64,000 bases of DNA from Vibrio sp. VB16 (GCF_015594925.2 NZ_CP087590.1:124001-188000), one strand, 5' to 3'; counted from the first letter of the stretch, positions 27,945 to 37,432 are shown. Program-made: numbers and translations. Notes: a model not told the origin generated them from the letters alone.

Positions 27945-28081
27945 AACGTAAATAGAAGGCAACGTAAACTCGTTGTTTTCAACGTTTCGTCACCCTTAAG
28001 AGCGTGTGGTTTATACAGACAAGATTCCCGACTGGTCGGACACATAGTAACCGACAAAACTGGGTACAAGGGTGATAGGCC

Positions 28082-28768
28082 TTAGCGTCTTTGCATCTCT
28101 GCCCACCAAGCCGCATCGGCGACAATCTGACCCTCTTCGTCTAGAGGAGGGTATTCAAGTTTCTTGCGTTTAGCGACTTTAGCAAGAACGGGATGGCCAC
28201 GCTCAAATAGCGTTCTGTGTATTACCTCTTCCGCTAATGCTGAGGTTTCTCTGTCATACATCCCTGCATGTTGGCGTTGTCTTTGTGCTTCGAAAAGAAT
28301 GAGCGCACTGGCCACCGAAACGTTGAGAGACTGAACCATACCGACCATCGGAATGATAATGTCTTGATCGGCAAACTCTAATGCCTTGCTAGAGATACCG
28401 TACTTTTCGCCACCAAGAATGATTGCCGTTGGTTTGGTGTAATCGATTTCTCTGAAATCGACGGCTTTGTCGGAAAGGTTGGTCGCTAAGATCTGCATAT
28501 TCTGGGCTTTTAGTTCGCCAACGGCACTTTCGATAGTTTCATGAGTCTCGACTTCGACCCAGTTACGCGCACCAGCAGAGGTGTGGCTTAAGGTTCGCAT
28601 ATTCTTGTTGGGCCAAACAGCATGTACTTTATGGACACCAGCCGCATCGGCGGTGCGAATAATTGCAGATACGTTGTTCGGTTTGTGAACTTCTTCAAGG
28701 CAAAGGGTTAGGTCGGTTTGGCGAGCTTTAAGGACAGTTTGGATGCGGTTATAGCGGTCTAGGTTCAT
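28082..28768 (-). CDS. trmH: tRNA (guanosine(18)-2'-O)-methyltransferase
   Basis: TrmH methylates the ribose of G18 in the tRNA D-loop using SAM. The product is a SPOUT-fold enzyme of 228 residues with NNVSAIIRTADAAG (catalytic Arg R38), LGGEKYGIS near 118-126 and the knot motif IPMVGMVQSLNVSVASA. The basic C-terminal extension is typical of the enterobacterial form. It lies downstream of spoT in the same direction, the conserved rpoZ-spoT-trmH order. Confidence 0.95.
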   Translation of the reverse strand: MNLDRYNRIQTVLKARQTDLTLCLEEVHKPNNVSAIIRTADAAGVHKVHAVWPNKNMRTLSHTSAGARNWVEVETHETIESAVGELKAQNMQILATNLSDKAVDFREIDYTKPTAIILGGEKYGISSKALEFADQDIIIPMVGMVQSLNVSVASALILFEAQRQRQHAGMYDRETSALAEEVIHRTLFERGHPVLAKVAKRKKLEYPPLDEEGQIVADAAWWAEMQRR

Positions 28769-28859
28769 GATAATTCAACGATGACTGGTTGGGTTTTAAA
28801 ATCTTGAGCCTTGAGCGCCTATTTTCTTCATTTTAGGTTCAAGGCTCAGGATAGTATGG

Positions 28860-30980
28860 CTACGTTCTTTTGCGTCTAACTTTCAATGCATGTGGTATCA
28901 CGCGGATTTTCTTCATTATTTCCGCTAAATGAACGCGGTTTTTTGTCGTAACCGCTAAAGTGACTGTGTATAAACGACCATCTTTCTCTTCCGTTGTAAT
29001 GCCGTGAATATTAGAGCCAGTACGCGAAACAACGTTGGTGAGCTCTGCAAGTGCACCTTGTTTATTATGCATATCAATCTGCAACTCAGAAATGAACTCG
29101 TGTTCGTGTTCATCAGACCATTCCACAGACATGTATTTATCTGGTTCTTTCTGATAACCACGTATATTTGGACAAGATTCAAGGTGTACGACTAAGCCGC
29201 GCCCTGGTGAAACGTGAGCAATGATATGGTCACCGGGTATTGGATGACAGCACTTAGCATAGGTAAGCAGAATGCCATCAGCGCCCTTGATAGATAGTTT
29301 CTTACTTGATGTTGACGTTACTGAACTGGTTTCGGTCAGTGCATCGGCATCGCCCAGCAAACGGCGAGCAATAACAATACTCATGAGCTCACCCAAACCG
29401 ATAGCCGCAAGTAAATCGTCCATGGACTTGACCTTAAGGTCAGATAAAACATGCTCGATGTTTGTTGGGTAAACGCTTTCTATAGTGTGCCGGCCTAAAG
29501 CATGGTTAAGCAGCCTGCGACCCAACGCCACCGATTCATCACGACGCATGGTTTTCAGCACTTGGCGTATCTTGGTTCTTGCTCTAGAGGTAACCACATA
29601 GTTGAGCCATGCGGCATTAGGGCGAGCCCCAGGAGCACTTATAATTTCAATTGCCTGACCGTTCTTAAGTGATTTACTCAGAGGATAGGGTTGACGGTCA
29701 ACTCGAGCACCTACGCAGGTATTGCCTACATCAGTGTGGACGGCGTAGGCGAAATCGACGGCAGTCGCGCCAGCAGGCAATTCGACAATACGACCTTTAG
29801 GTGTGAAAACGAAAATTTCGTCAGGAAAAAGGTCGGACTTAACGTTTTCAATAAACTCAAAGGAGTTACCTGCGCTTTGTTGAAGCTCAAGTAAGCTCTG
29901 CATCCAACGCTGCGCTTTAACCTGAGCGGTGGTGCCTTTGCGTTCGCCACCAGCTTTATATGACCAATGTGCAGCAACACCTTTGTCTGCCATTTGATCC
30001 ATGTCATCTGTACGAATTTGTACTTCTACAGGCACGCCGTGAGGGCCAACCATTGAAGTATGCAGCGACTGATAGCCATTGGCTTTTGGGACGGCAATAT
30101 AATCTTTCATTCGAGCTGGGCGAGGTTTATAAAGGTTATGCACCTGACCTAATACTCGATAACACGTATCGGGGCTATCTACGATGACTCGAAAGGCATA
30201 GATATCCATAATGGTATGGAATTTCTGCTCTTTGGTTTTCATTTTGTTGTAGATCGAAAAGAGATTTTTCTCTCGTCCTAACACACTGGCTTTTAAGCCT
30301 ACTTCTTCTAGACGACCTTCGATTTCTGAGTGAATACGTTGAATCATCTCTTTTCGGTTACCACGCGCGGTCTTCACTACTTCCTTGAGGACTTTGTAGC
30401 GATTTGGATAGAGCGCTTCAAAACCAAGTTCTTCTAACTCAGTTTTAATATTATGGATGCCTAATCTATGGGCAAGGGGAGAGTATATTTCGAGTGTTTC
30501 TTTCGCTATTCGACGGCGTTTGTCTGGACGAAGTGCACCAAGCGTACGCATATTATGCGTGCGGTCAGCAAGCTTGATAAGGATCACGCGAATGTCTTGC
30601 ACCATAGCAAGAACCATCTTACGAAAGTTCTCTGCTTGGGCTTCTTTTCGATCTCTAAATTTAAGTTTATCTAACTTAGATACTCCATCAACGAGTTCAG
30701 CAACCGTATCACCAAACTGATTAGCAAGTTCTTCCTTAGAGACTTCCGTATCTTCTATCACATCATGTAAAAGTGCAGCCATTAAGGTTTCATGATCCAA
30801 ACGCATTTCTGCGAGGATACGAGCTACAGCAACAGGGTGAATGATATAAGGTTCCCCGCTTGAGCGGGTCTGCCCTTCATGGGCATCTTTTGCTACCACA
30901 TAAGATTGACGCAGAGCCTCTAGGTGAGGCTCTGTTAGGTATTCTTGGGCAACATCTTTTAGGCTATCGAATAGATACAA
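28860..30980 (-). CDS. spoT: Bifunctional (p)ppGpp synthase/hydrolase SpoT
   Basis: SpoT sets the level of the stringent alarmone. The 706-residue product has an HD hydrolase domain (1-200) with the metal pair in LLHDVIEDT (H72, D73) intact. The synthetase domain at about 230-345 includes RVIVDSPDTCYRVLGQVHNL and PKANGYQSLHTS. TGS (about 385-450), a zinc-finger-like middle (YAKCCHPIPGDHI) and a C-terminal ACT domain (about 630-703) follow. It is 40 bp after rpoZ, with which it is co-transcribed. Confidence 0.97.
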   Translation of the reverse strand: MYLFDSLKDVAQEYLTEPHLEALRQSYVVAKDAHEGQTRSSGEPYIIHPVAVARILAEMRLDHETLMAALLHDVIEDTEVSKEELANQFGDTVAELVDGVSKLDKLKFRDRKEAQAENFRKMVLAMVQDIRVILIKLADRTHNMRTLGALRPDKRRRIAKETLEIYSPLAHRLGIHNIKTELEELGFEALYPNRYKVLKEVVKTARGNRKEMIQRIHSEIEGRLEEVGLKASVLGREKNLFSIYNKMKTKEQKFHTIMDIYAFRVIVDSPDTCYRVLGQVHNLYKPRPARMKDYIAVPKANGYQSLHTSMVGPHGVPVEVQIRTDDMDQMADKGVAAHWSYKAGGERKGTTAQVKAQRWMQSLLELQQSAGNSFEFIENVKSDLFPDEIFVFTPKGRIVELPAGATAVDFAYAVHTDVGNTCVGARVDRQPYPLSKSLKNGQAIEIISAPGARPNAAWLNYVVTSRARTKIRQVLKTMRRDESVALGRRLLNHALGRHTIESVYPTNIEHVLSDLKVKSMDDLLAAIGLGELMSIVIARRLLGDADALTETSSVTSTSSKKLSIKGADGILLTYAKCCHPIPGDHIIAHVSPGRGLVVHLESCPNIRGYQKEPDKYMSVEWSDEHEHEFISELQIDMHNKQGALAELTNVVSRTGSNIHGITTEEKDGRLYTVTLAVTTKNRVHLAEIMKKIRVIPHALKVRRKRT

Positions 30981-31020
30981 ATTAAAGGCCCGAAAGGTTA
31001 CTTAAAGTTATTCACTAGAA

Positions 31021-31293
31021 TTAACGAGTGTGAGTAATGCTACTTACAGCAGCGAGTTCAGCCGCTTCTTGTTCTTGTTGTTCTTGACGTTCACGTGCAT
31101 CAAGAACGTCCTTAGTGATCAAGCCTTCTTCGATTTCACGAAGTGCGATAACAGTAGGCTTATCATTCTCTTCTGGCACTAGTGAATCTTTGCCGCCAGT
31201 TTGCATCTGACGAGCGCGGCGAGCCGAGATTAGTACTAGGTCGAAGCGGTTGCCAACTTTTTCAACTGCATCTTGAACGGTTACGCGTGCCAT
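31021..31293 (-). CDS. rpoZ: RNA polymerase omega subunit
   Basis: The 90-residue product begins MARVTVQDAVEKVGNRFDLV and contains SARRARQMQTGG, diagnostic of omega. It aids assembly of RNA polymerase and forms part of a ppGpp site, which fits its place directly before spoT. gmk lies 60 bp upstream in the same direction. Confidence 0.97.
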   Translation of the reverse strand: MARVTVQDAVEKVGNRFDLVLISARRARQMQTGGKDSLVPEENDKPTVIALREIEEGLITKDVLDARERQEQQEQEAAELAAVSSITHTR

Positions 31294-31353
31294 GTGGACT
31301 CCAATAGGTTAACTAAATATTCTGAATGACGAGAAAGTATACAGTCTAAAGGC

Positions 31354-31977
31354 TTACTCTGCCAATAGTGCTGTGAGCATACCATTATATTTCGCCGCTT
31401 GTTTGTCTTGTTTTAAGCGCTCCGCACGAATAATCGCCTTAAAGTCCATCAATGATGCATCAAAATCATCATTAACAATAAGATAATCGTATTCGTCAAA
31501 ATGTGACATTTCGGATTTAGCTTCACTCATGCGCTTTGCTATGATTGCTTCATTATCTTGTCCTCTTGCATTGAGGCGACGTTCTAATTCACCATTAGAT
31601 GGTGGAATAATAAAAACGCTCTTAGCAAGTGGCATCTGTTTACGGATCTGTCGAGCACCTTGCCAATCAATATCAAGGAAAACGTCGATACCTTTGTTCA
31701 GGTTATCTTCAATCCATACACGAGAAGTTCCATAGTAATTACCGAAAACTTCAGCATATTCGAGAAATTCGTTTTTCGCGATTAGCGCTTCAAACTTCTC
31801 TTTTTGAATAAAATGGTAGTGCAAGCCATCTTCTTCACCAGGGCGCATGTTACGCGTTGTGTGAGATACAGAGACTTTCATTGCGTAAGTCGGGTTTGTT
31901 TCCAGCAGCGCTGAAATTAAGCTAGATTTACCTGCACCGCTAGGAGCGGATACTATATAAAGAGTCCCTTGAGCCAT
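31354..31977 (-). CDS. gmk: Guanylate kinase
   Basis: This enzyme phosphorylates GMP to GDP. The P-loop APSGAGKSS is at 11-19, and SHTTRNMRPGE and DIDWQGARQI are conserved GMP and LID features. ATG 31977 gives 207 residues, equal to the E. coli enzyme; an in-frame upstream extension to 32046 is rejected. It begins the gmk-rpoZ-spoT-trmH unit, with a plausible promoter at 32099-32128. Confidence 0.96.
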   Translation of the reverse strand: MAQGTLYIVSAPSGAGKSSLISALLETNPTYAMKVSVSHTTRNMRPGEEDGLHYHFIQKEKFEALIAKNEFLEYAEVFGNYYGTSRVWIEDNLNKGIDVFLDIDWQGARQIRKQMPLAKSVFIIPPSNGELERRLNARGQDNEAIIAKRMSEAKSEMSHFDEYDYLIVNDDFDASLMDFKAIIRAERLKQDKQAAKYNGMLTALLAE

Positions 31978-32098
31978 CTCTTTTACCCCACACAAATTTG
32001 ATGTTTTTCGCCGATTAGTGAACCACCAATCTTCGAAGCCAAACAAGATAATAACGGCTTCCAGTTGGTTAAACCAGAGGCCGGAAAAATGGAGGCGA

Positions 32099-32128
32099 AG
32101 AGTAGCACAGGTTATCGCCTATTCTCAA
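32099..32128 (-). promoter_or_regulatory. Candidate sigma-70 promoter for gmk-rpoZ-spoT
   Basis: Read on the minus strand, TTGAGA (32128-32123) is separated by 18 bp from TACTCT (32104-32099), with TGC forming an extended -10. It lies about 120 bp upstream of the gmk ATG. This is a pattern match only. Confidence 0.45.
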
Positions 32129-32423
32129 CTTGGTTGTTAGTTGTTTTCTATATTTAGGGATGAAGGTGTCGGTTCCTTCCGTTCATTAGACCGTAAATTA
32201 AAACTATCTTAACCCTCGTAGATGCGGAAAGCTTTTATCAGTTCAACGGTAAATTTGAATCCATCCCGATTTTCGCTAAGCGCGGTAAAAGATTAAGTGG
32301 TGAAAAGAAGTATTACGTGATCTAAATGCCTATTTTTGATGAAAGTAGCGAGATACTAGCACTATGGTTGAGGGCTCGATACAAGTATCAAAGTAGTATT
32401 GTCGTTAGGGTGGTTCATCCATT
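32129..32423. other. Intergenic stretch with a possible gene remnant
   Basis: No complete gene is present. An open stretch on the plus strand at 32197-32325 (42 codons, no start, ends TAA) encodes a coding-looking end (ESFYQFNGKFESIPIFAKRG, then KRLSGEKKYYVI). It may be the 3' remnant of a lost gene. It sits where the conserved backbone ends and the AT-rich accessory block begins. Confidence 0.3.
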
Positions 32424-32966
32424 TTAAGATGGGTCACATTGGTGGTATTGATGCTTTAGTTTCCTTTTTAACTCCAAATTTGAACTATAGATGCGGGAGA
32501 TAGTATAGAGGTTAAATACTATGAATATTGTTTCCATTGTTACACCACCAATTGATGATATTAATATGTTATGAACTAGCCAACACAAACTGTTTATACC
32601 GACCAAAAGTCTCATCTTAATACCACCTGTCTTAAAGTAAGCGTAAGTGGTTATGGAGGATCCTATTATTGGTAGTAATTCATATCCATAATCGATGCTT
32701 GGAAGTCCTACTAGCCAAAATACAGACATGAAAATAAACATTATCCGATAATCATGGTTCTTTAATGATACTAATGTACGCAACCCACTTATAAACGAAA
32801 TGATACAACCAGTAATCGCGCCCATTAAATAGAAATGAATTGATAATACAACGCAGAAAATAGTTAATTGAACTTTGAATTGGTGGTCATTTGTATTTAA
32901 AAAATTACAGCCACCAATAACAAGGGCTACAAGACCAATGGCTTGTGCGGCATCTATGTTTGGCAC
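32424..32966 (-). CDS. YgjV-like inner membrane protein
   Basis: The 180-residue product has five or six transmembrane segments (AIGLVALVIGGCNFL, VQLTIFCVVLSIHFYLMG, CIISFISGL, IMFIFMSVFWLVG and others) and a basic tail. The spacing and the NSLCWLVHNILISSIGG helix fit the YgjV family of unknown function. It starts 4 bp after the upstream unknown gene, so the two are one unit. Codon use is AT-rich relative to the backbone. Confidence 0.7.
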   Translation of the reverse strand: MPNIDAAQAIGLVALVIGGCNFLNTNDHQFKVQLTIFCVVLSIHFYLMGAITGCIISFISGLRTLVSLKNHDYRIMFIFMSVFWLVGLPSIDYGYELLPIIGSSITTYAYFKTGGIKMRLLVGINSLCWLVHNILISSIGGVTMETIFIVFNLYTISRIYSSNLELKRKLKHQYHQCDPS

Positions 32967-32970
32967 GTTT

Positions 32971-33297
32971 TTATCCTAGAATGTCAGAAAATACATTTTT
33001 CTTAATGTAGAATCCAGTTGCATTGCTTAGCATGTCTTCCCAGTTTTTAAAAGATGTGTGGTTATTTATGAAGTGCTCCCAATCTTCATCTGTTATTTCA
33101 TCAAATGATTTTTCCGTCACTTCACTTTTGCCCAATATAGAAAATATTTCTTGTATGTTTCTGAGATCGGTTTTCTCTAACAAAAAATCATCATTTAAGA
33201 GCTCCTTTATGGATAATTCGGATTTGGCATTTACTTTTTCAGAATTTCGCATTATTTGATCGATGTTACTATAAATTAACTCTCGGGTTATTTTCAT
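32971..33297 (-). CDS. Hypothetical protein
   Basis: The 108-residue, acidic, probably helical cytoplasmic protein has no recognisable domain. AGGAAG precedes ATG 33297. A notable feature is the strongly charged middle (VTEKSFDEITDEDWEHFINN). It lies between the uronate operon and the YgjV-like gene, with 4 bp to the latter. I do not recognise it. Base composition is AT-rich, consistent with acquired DNA. Confidence 0.6.
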   Translation of the reverse strand: MKITRELIYSNIDQIMRNSEKVNAKSELSIKELLNDDFLLEKTDLRNIQEIFSILGKSEVTEKSFDEITDEDWEHFINNHTSFKNWEDMLSNATGFYIKKNVFSDILG

Positions 33298-33310
33298 TTT
33301 TCTTCCTATT

Positions 33311-33337
33311 ATGCCCCCAGGTTATACCTAGGGGCAT
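33311..33337 (-). other. Hairpin between the SDR gene and the downstream unknown gene
   Basis: The inverted repeat ATGCCCCCAGGT / ACCTAGGGGCAT has one mismatch and a very short loop. It has no T run on the minus strand and lies just before the AGGAAG ribosome-binding site of the 108-residue gene. It could reduce read-through, protect the 3' end of the operon mRNA, or modulate translation. Confidence 0.55.
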
Positions 33338-33342
33338 TCAAT

Positions 33343-34071
33343 TTAGCGAATATAAAGACCACCGTTAACGTCGATACTCTCACCGTTAACAAAATCATTT
33401 TCTAAACAAAATTTAATGGCGTCCGCAACATTTTTTGACACACCATTTCTCTTCAAAGGATTGCCCTCGGCCCAGGTTTTCATTTGTTCTTCGGTAGACA
33501 CTTTATGGTGAAATGGTGTGTCGATAACGCCAGGAGAAACTGAGTTAACTCGGATCGTTGGTGCTAGTTCTCTACATGCCCCCCTTGTAAATGTATCGAC
33601 GGCTCCTTTTGACGCGGCGTATAAAGTTGCTGTTGGCCCACCGTGTCTTACCACAATTGACGTTGTATTAACTATGCTAGGGTTTGTTCCTTTTTTCAGG
33701 AAAGGAACGGCTAGAGAAGTCACTTTCAAGAGTGAAAATGTATTTAAATTGAATATATCTAACATTAAATCCCATTTAAACTCTTCAATACTTTGGCGCT
33801 GTACCAGCCCTCCGGCGTTGTTAATTAAACCATCTAGACTAGTTGTGACTAAGCTAATGTCGTCGAATAACTTAATGCAAGCTTCTTCAGACGTGAGATC
33901 AGCTTGAAATAAATGAACTTTTGCCCCCATCGTTTCGACATCGATTTTAAGTTGTTCAGCGTTTTCTTTAGATCGGTTATAAACTAAAAATAATTCATTG
34001 TCTTTAGCTAGGGTGCGAGATGCCTCTGCACCAATGCCTGTACTTGCACCCGTGATTAAATATTTGGCCAT
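33343..34071 (-). CDS. SDR-family oxidoreductase of the uronate operon
   Basis: The 242-residue classical short-chain dehydrogenase has the cofactor loop TGASTGIG at 7-14, NNAGG near 84-88 and the catalytic set S138, Y151, K155 (YAASK). YNRSKENAEQ after strand 2 suggests NADP preference (inference). It begins 4 bp after dctQ, so it is the fifth gene of the kdgF-dctP-dctM-dctQ unit. It probably reduces a keto-uronate; it is distinct from KduD, which is encoded in the neighbouring unit. Confidence 0.8.
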   Translation of the reverse strand: MAKYLITGASTGIGAEASRTLAKDNELFLVYNRSKENAEQLKIDVETMGAKVHLFQADLTSEEACIKLFDDISLVTTSLDGLINNAGGLVQRQSIEEFKWDLMLDIFNLNTFSLLKVTSLAVPFLKKGTNPSIVNTTSIVVRHGGPTATLYAASKGAVDTFTRGACRELAPTIRVNSVSPGVIDTPFHHKVSTEEQMKTWAEGNPLKRNGVSKNVADAIKFCLENDFVNGESIDVNGGLYIR

Positions 34072-34075
34072 GTTA

Positions 34076-34624
34076 CTAACTCCTAATTTTGTATTGAGAT
34101 TCTATGTCATTAATTCTTTGTTCATATTTCGCTTTTTTAATTTTGTCCATATGGTGATAAATAAACAAAAGGGAGCAAGCTATCATATACAAACCTGACA
34201 ATGGCATAGAAAGATAGTATATTTTTTTAGAGATTTTAAATATTGGAGACCATGCACTTGCATTATTAATTAATGTGCAACTGTAATAAACAAAAAATGC
34301 TAAAAAGGAAATGTTAATAAGTTCAATTAATGTAAATAATTTATATTTAATAACATCATTTTTTATTTTATTTTCAATAAGGTCAATGTATGGGTGCTCT
34401 TTAAGTTTCCACAGAACGGCGGCCTCACAAAATATCATCCACGAAAACAGCAACTCTATTATTTCGTCAAACCAACCAATCGATATTATTGGAAAGAATC
34501 GTAAAATGACATTCATCGCCATAAGTAAAAAAAGACAGACTAAGAAATTGATAGCAATGGTACTAAATGTTTTAAATATCAACTTGTCTAATTTTATTAA
34601 AATTATATTCATAATAAAGGTCAT
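34076..34624 (-). CDS. dctQ: TRAP transporter small permease (DctQ family)
   Basis: The 182-residue product has four transmembrane helices, with the DctQ-type central part (IGWFDEIIELLFSWMIFCEAAVLWK). It pairs with the large permease encoded immediately upstream. ATG 34624 overlaps the dctM stop as ATGA, which supports this start. The order P-M-Q differs from the common P-Q-M. It is AT-rich like its neighbours. Confidence 0.87.
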   Translation of the reverse strand: MTFIMNIILIKLDKLIFKTFSTIAINFLVCLFLLMAMNVILRFFPIISIGWFDEIIELLFSWMIFCEAAVLWKLKEHPYIDLIENKIKNDVIKYKLFTLIELINISFLAFFVYYSCTLINNASAWSPIFKISKKIYYLSMPLSGLYMIACSLLFIYHHMDKIKKAKYEQRINDIESQYKIRS

Positions 34625-35895
34625 CCCAAAAGATACGGAGCAAACAGCGAGATTTCTGGAATAAAAGCTACAAAGAACAGAACAAGCAGTATCCCTAACA
34701 TATAAGGAAGTACTTCTTTACTCAGTGCACCAATTTTGACATTACTTATACTGGCTACAGCGTATAGACACATTCCTACGGGTGGGCTCAATAGTCCAAT
34801 CATTGATGCTAAAATCATAACAACACCAAATTGAATAGGGTCCATTCCGATGTGTTGTACTAAAGGCATAAATATCGGTACACAGATTAGAATAACCGCC
34901 ACACCCTCTAGAAACATTCCAAGACCCAGCAACACAAATATCATTATTAACAGTAATACGACTGAAGAATCGGTCATGGAGATCAACGAATCTATGACGG
35001 CTTGTGGTACTTGTAGGTAAATCATAACCCAACTAAAGAACCCAGCTGTTGAAATAATAAACATGACTCTTACTGTATGGAGTAACGTATCTTTCAATAT
35101 GTCAATTAGTGAGCGAAAACTAAGCTCCTTGTAAACAAGGCCACTCAATGCCATCGCATACATACAGGCTACTACTGCCGCTTCAGTAGGAGTAAAAACG
35201 CCGCCTAATATTCCGCCTACAATGATGACGGGTGTCATTAGAGGCAAAATAGCCTCTTTCAAACTAATCCAGAACTCGCTTCTAGCCGCTCTAGGCTGTC
35301 GTTTGTAATTCCTTCTTTTTGATATGATATAAACGGCTATGACCATCGTTATCGCCATCAGCGCACCTGGAATCATACCGGCAAGAAATAATTTTCCTAC
35401 GGACACACCAGTAAGGGAACCATAAATAACAAATGGAATACTCGGTGGAATGACGGGACCAATAGTGGAAGATGCTGCAGTGATGGCCGCTGCGAATTTT
35501 GAATCATAACCATTGTCTACCATAGCTTTTATTTCAATTTTTCCGAGCCCTGCCGCATCAGCAACAGCAGCGCCTGACATACCAGAGAAAATAACACTTG
35601 ATAGTATATTGACTTGCCCCAAACCACCCCAATAATGGCCCACTCCAGCTTTGGCAAATCTGAATATCCTATCGGTGATACCACCTGTATTCATTAAGTT
35701 CCCGGCTAATATAAAGAAAGGGATTGCCAATAATGTAAAGCCTGTTGTGGATGCGTACATTCTTTGGGCGAGCATGGTAAGACTAGAGAAGTCTTCATGC
35801 ATTGCTATTATGGAGACCCCTCCCATAGACACAGCAATCGGTACGCCCAACAAAATCAACGAGATAAGCCCTACAAATACAACTAGTGCTGACAT
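34621..35895 (-). CDS. dctM: TRAP transporter large permease (DctM family)
   Basis: The 424-residue product has about 12 hydrophobic segments and DctM signatures such as PFFILAGNLMNTGGITDRI near 58 and IIPPSIPFVIYG near 150. It is the Na+-coupled translocation subunit. It lies 51 bp after dctP and overlaps dctQ by 4 bp. In this context the cargo is probably an unsaturated or keto-uronate. Confidence 0.93.
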   Translation of the reverse strand: MSALVVFVGLISLILLGVPIAVSMGGVSIIAMHEDFSSLTMLAQRMYASTTGFTLLAIPFFILAGNLMNTGGITDRIFRFAKAGVGHYWGGLGQVNILSSVIFSGMSGAAVADAAGLGKIEIKAMVDNGYDSKFAAAITAASSTIGPVIPPSIPFVIYGSLTGVSVGKLFLAGMIPGALMAITMVIAVYIISKRRNYKRQPRAARSEFWISLKEAILPLMTPVIIVGGILGGVFTPTEAAVVACMYAMALSGLVYKELSFRSLIDILKDTLLHTVRVMFIISTAGFFSWVMIYLQVPQAVIDSLISMTDSSVVLLLIMIFVLLGLGMFLEGVAVILICVPIFMPLVQHIGMDPIQFGVVMILASMIGLLSPPVGMCLYAVASISNVKIGALSKEVLPYMLGILLVLFFVAFIPEISLFAPYLLG

Positions 35896-35946
35896 AAAAA
35901 GAAACCTCCTAAATGACGGCTCACCAAGTAGGGTGAGCCAATTGCT

Positions 35947-36933
35947 TTAATTCAACATATCGAGGAACGTTTGAAGGTTTTCTTCGCCTGCATACTGACC
36001 AATTTTGGTATAAGCAGGTCCCATCGCAGCTTTAAATTCTGCTTTGTTCGGACGTGTCACCTTCATACCCTTTTCTTCAAGCATTTTAACTAGCTCGACT
36101 TGTTCCTTTTGCATGGTCTCACGCATCATATTCCCAGCTTTGATACTTTCCTCTTTTAGAATAATTTGTTGTTCTGGCGTTAATTTATCCCATTTTTTCT
36201 TAGATATAACGTTAACCATTGAGTTATAGACATGCTCTGTCATCGCTAGATTGTTTTGAACTTCGTATAATTTATTATAATAAATGACGGAAAGTGGGTT
36301 CTCCTGTCCATCAACGACACCTTGCTTGAGCGCCATATACAATTCATTAAATGAAAGCTGTGCTACATTCGCACCAAGAGCAGACATTGCCGACTGAAGT
36401 TGAACCTCTGGTGGTGTTCTTAATTTAAGTCCTTCGACATCAGTCGCGTGATTGATGGCTTTCTTATTGTTGGTTATGTTTCTAAATCCCCAATCCCAAT
36501 TAGATAAATAAATCAGATTATGTTGCTCTAAATCAGGTGCTGCCCATTCGATAAAAGGCCCATCAAGAACGTCATATGCATGCTTTGCGTCTCTAAATGC
36601 GAACGGCGTCATTACGGTTGCAAATTTCAACGAATACTTACTTAGGTGACCTTGAGTTGGTAGGCTCATGTCAATAACACCAAGTACATTTTGCTCTAAA
36701 ACGTCATTTGGGCTACCCAATTGGTTTGCGGGATATACGTTTATTTTTACTTCACCACCTGTTCTTTCTTTAACATTCTTTGCCATTTGATTTGCAGCGA
36801 CATCTGCAGGGTGTCCTGGTTCTGCGTAATGAGCTAACTTCAATGTCACTGCACTAAACGCAGGGTTGCTAGCTAATAATCCCAAGGCAATGGCAGACAA
36901 TGTGATTTTTTTCAATGTAGGGTAGATGTTCAT
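35947..36933 (-). CDS. dctP: TRAP transporter substrate-binding protein (DctP family)
   Basis: This 328-residue periplasmic receptor has a signal peptide at 1-28 (cleavage after AFSA). The mature part has the DctP strand LKLAHYAEPGHP, a GFRNIT Arg at 151 and the conserved carboxylate-binding Arg R172 in LKLRTPP. The acid-binding Arg fits a uronate ligand. It is encoded 38 bp after kdgF. Confidence 0.93.
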   Translation of the reverse strand: MNIYPTLKKITLSAIALGLLASNPAFSAVTLKLAHYAEPGHPADVAANQMAKNVKERTGGEVKINVYPANQLGSPNDVLEQNVLGVIDMSLPTQGHLSKYSLKFATVMTPFAFRDAKHAYDVLDGPFIEWAAPDLEQHNLIYLSNWDWGFRNITNNKKAINHATDVEGLKLRTPPEVQLQSAMSALGANVAQLSFNELYMALKQGVVDGQENPLSVIYYNKLYEVQNNLAMTEHVYNSMVNVISKKKWDKLTPEQQIILKEESIKAGNMMRETMQKEQVELVKMLEEKGMKVTRPNKAEFKAAMGPAYTKIGQYAGEENLQTFLDMLN

Positions 36934-36971
36934 TTTAATGTCCTTTTATAAGTATTCGTTCCAACTAAATG

Positions 36972-37388
36972 TTAATCATCAATGTTGTTTTTCTTAGGAT
37001 AAGTACCATCAGGGTTAGGGAATGTTCCATATTGCTTCATTTTTTCTAAATGCCCACGACGTGGCGGAGCAAAAATATCGATGGCTTTCATGCCAGTGAC
37101 ACTTTTACCACCGTGTGGTGTATTTGAAGGATGTACCGCAACATCACCAGCCTTCATTGATATGACTTGATCACCAATGACATGTTCTTCTGACCCTTCT
37201 AGCATAATCATTATTTGCTCACAGTCATGTGAGTGAATCGGAAAATCTGCACCTGGAGGGTTTTCAATGAAGCTAACCATGATGCTATCTCCAAGAAGAA
37301 ATCGCGTACTGATTCCTTGCTCCTCTACAATGGGAGTCATTGGAAGATCTTTAATTGTGTAGACATATTGTTTTCTTTCAACAGACAT
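36972..37388 (-). CDS. kdgF: KdgF-like cupin
   Basis: The 138-residue product has one cupin domain. Metal-ligand candidates are H52 and H54 (IHSHDCEQ), E57/Q58 and H92 in NTPHGG. KdgF converts the unsaturated 4,5-uronates released from pectin or alginate oligomers to their linear ketone form, which suits the KduI/KduD step. The name rests on the cupin fold plus its position at the head of the TRAP operon beside kduD-kduI. It is the first gene of its transcript, with a candidate operator about 45-70 bp upstream. Confidence 0.75.
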   Translation of the reverse strand: MSVERKQYVYTIKDLPMTPIVEEQGISTRFLLGDSIMVSFIENPPGADFPIHSHDCEQIMIMLEGSEEHVIGDQVISMKAGDVAVHPSNTPHGGKSVTGMKAIDIFAPPRRGHLEKMKQYGTFPNPDGTYPKKNNIDD

Positions 37389-37432
37389 TTTCTTTTCCTT
37401 TTTTATGGATCGCTATTCCGCGATGCCTAGAT

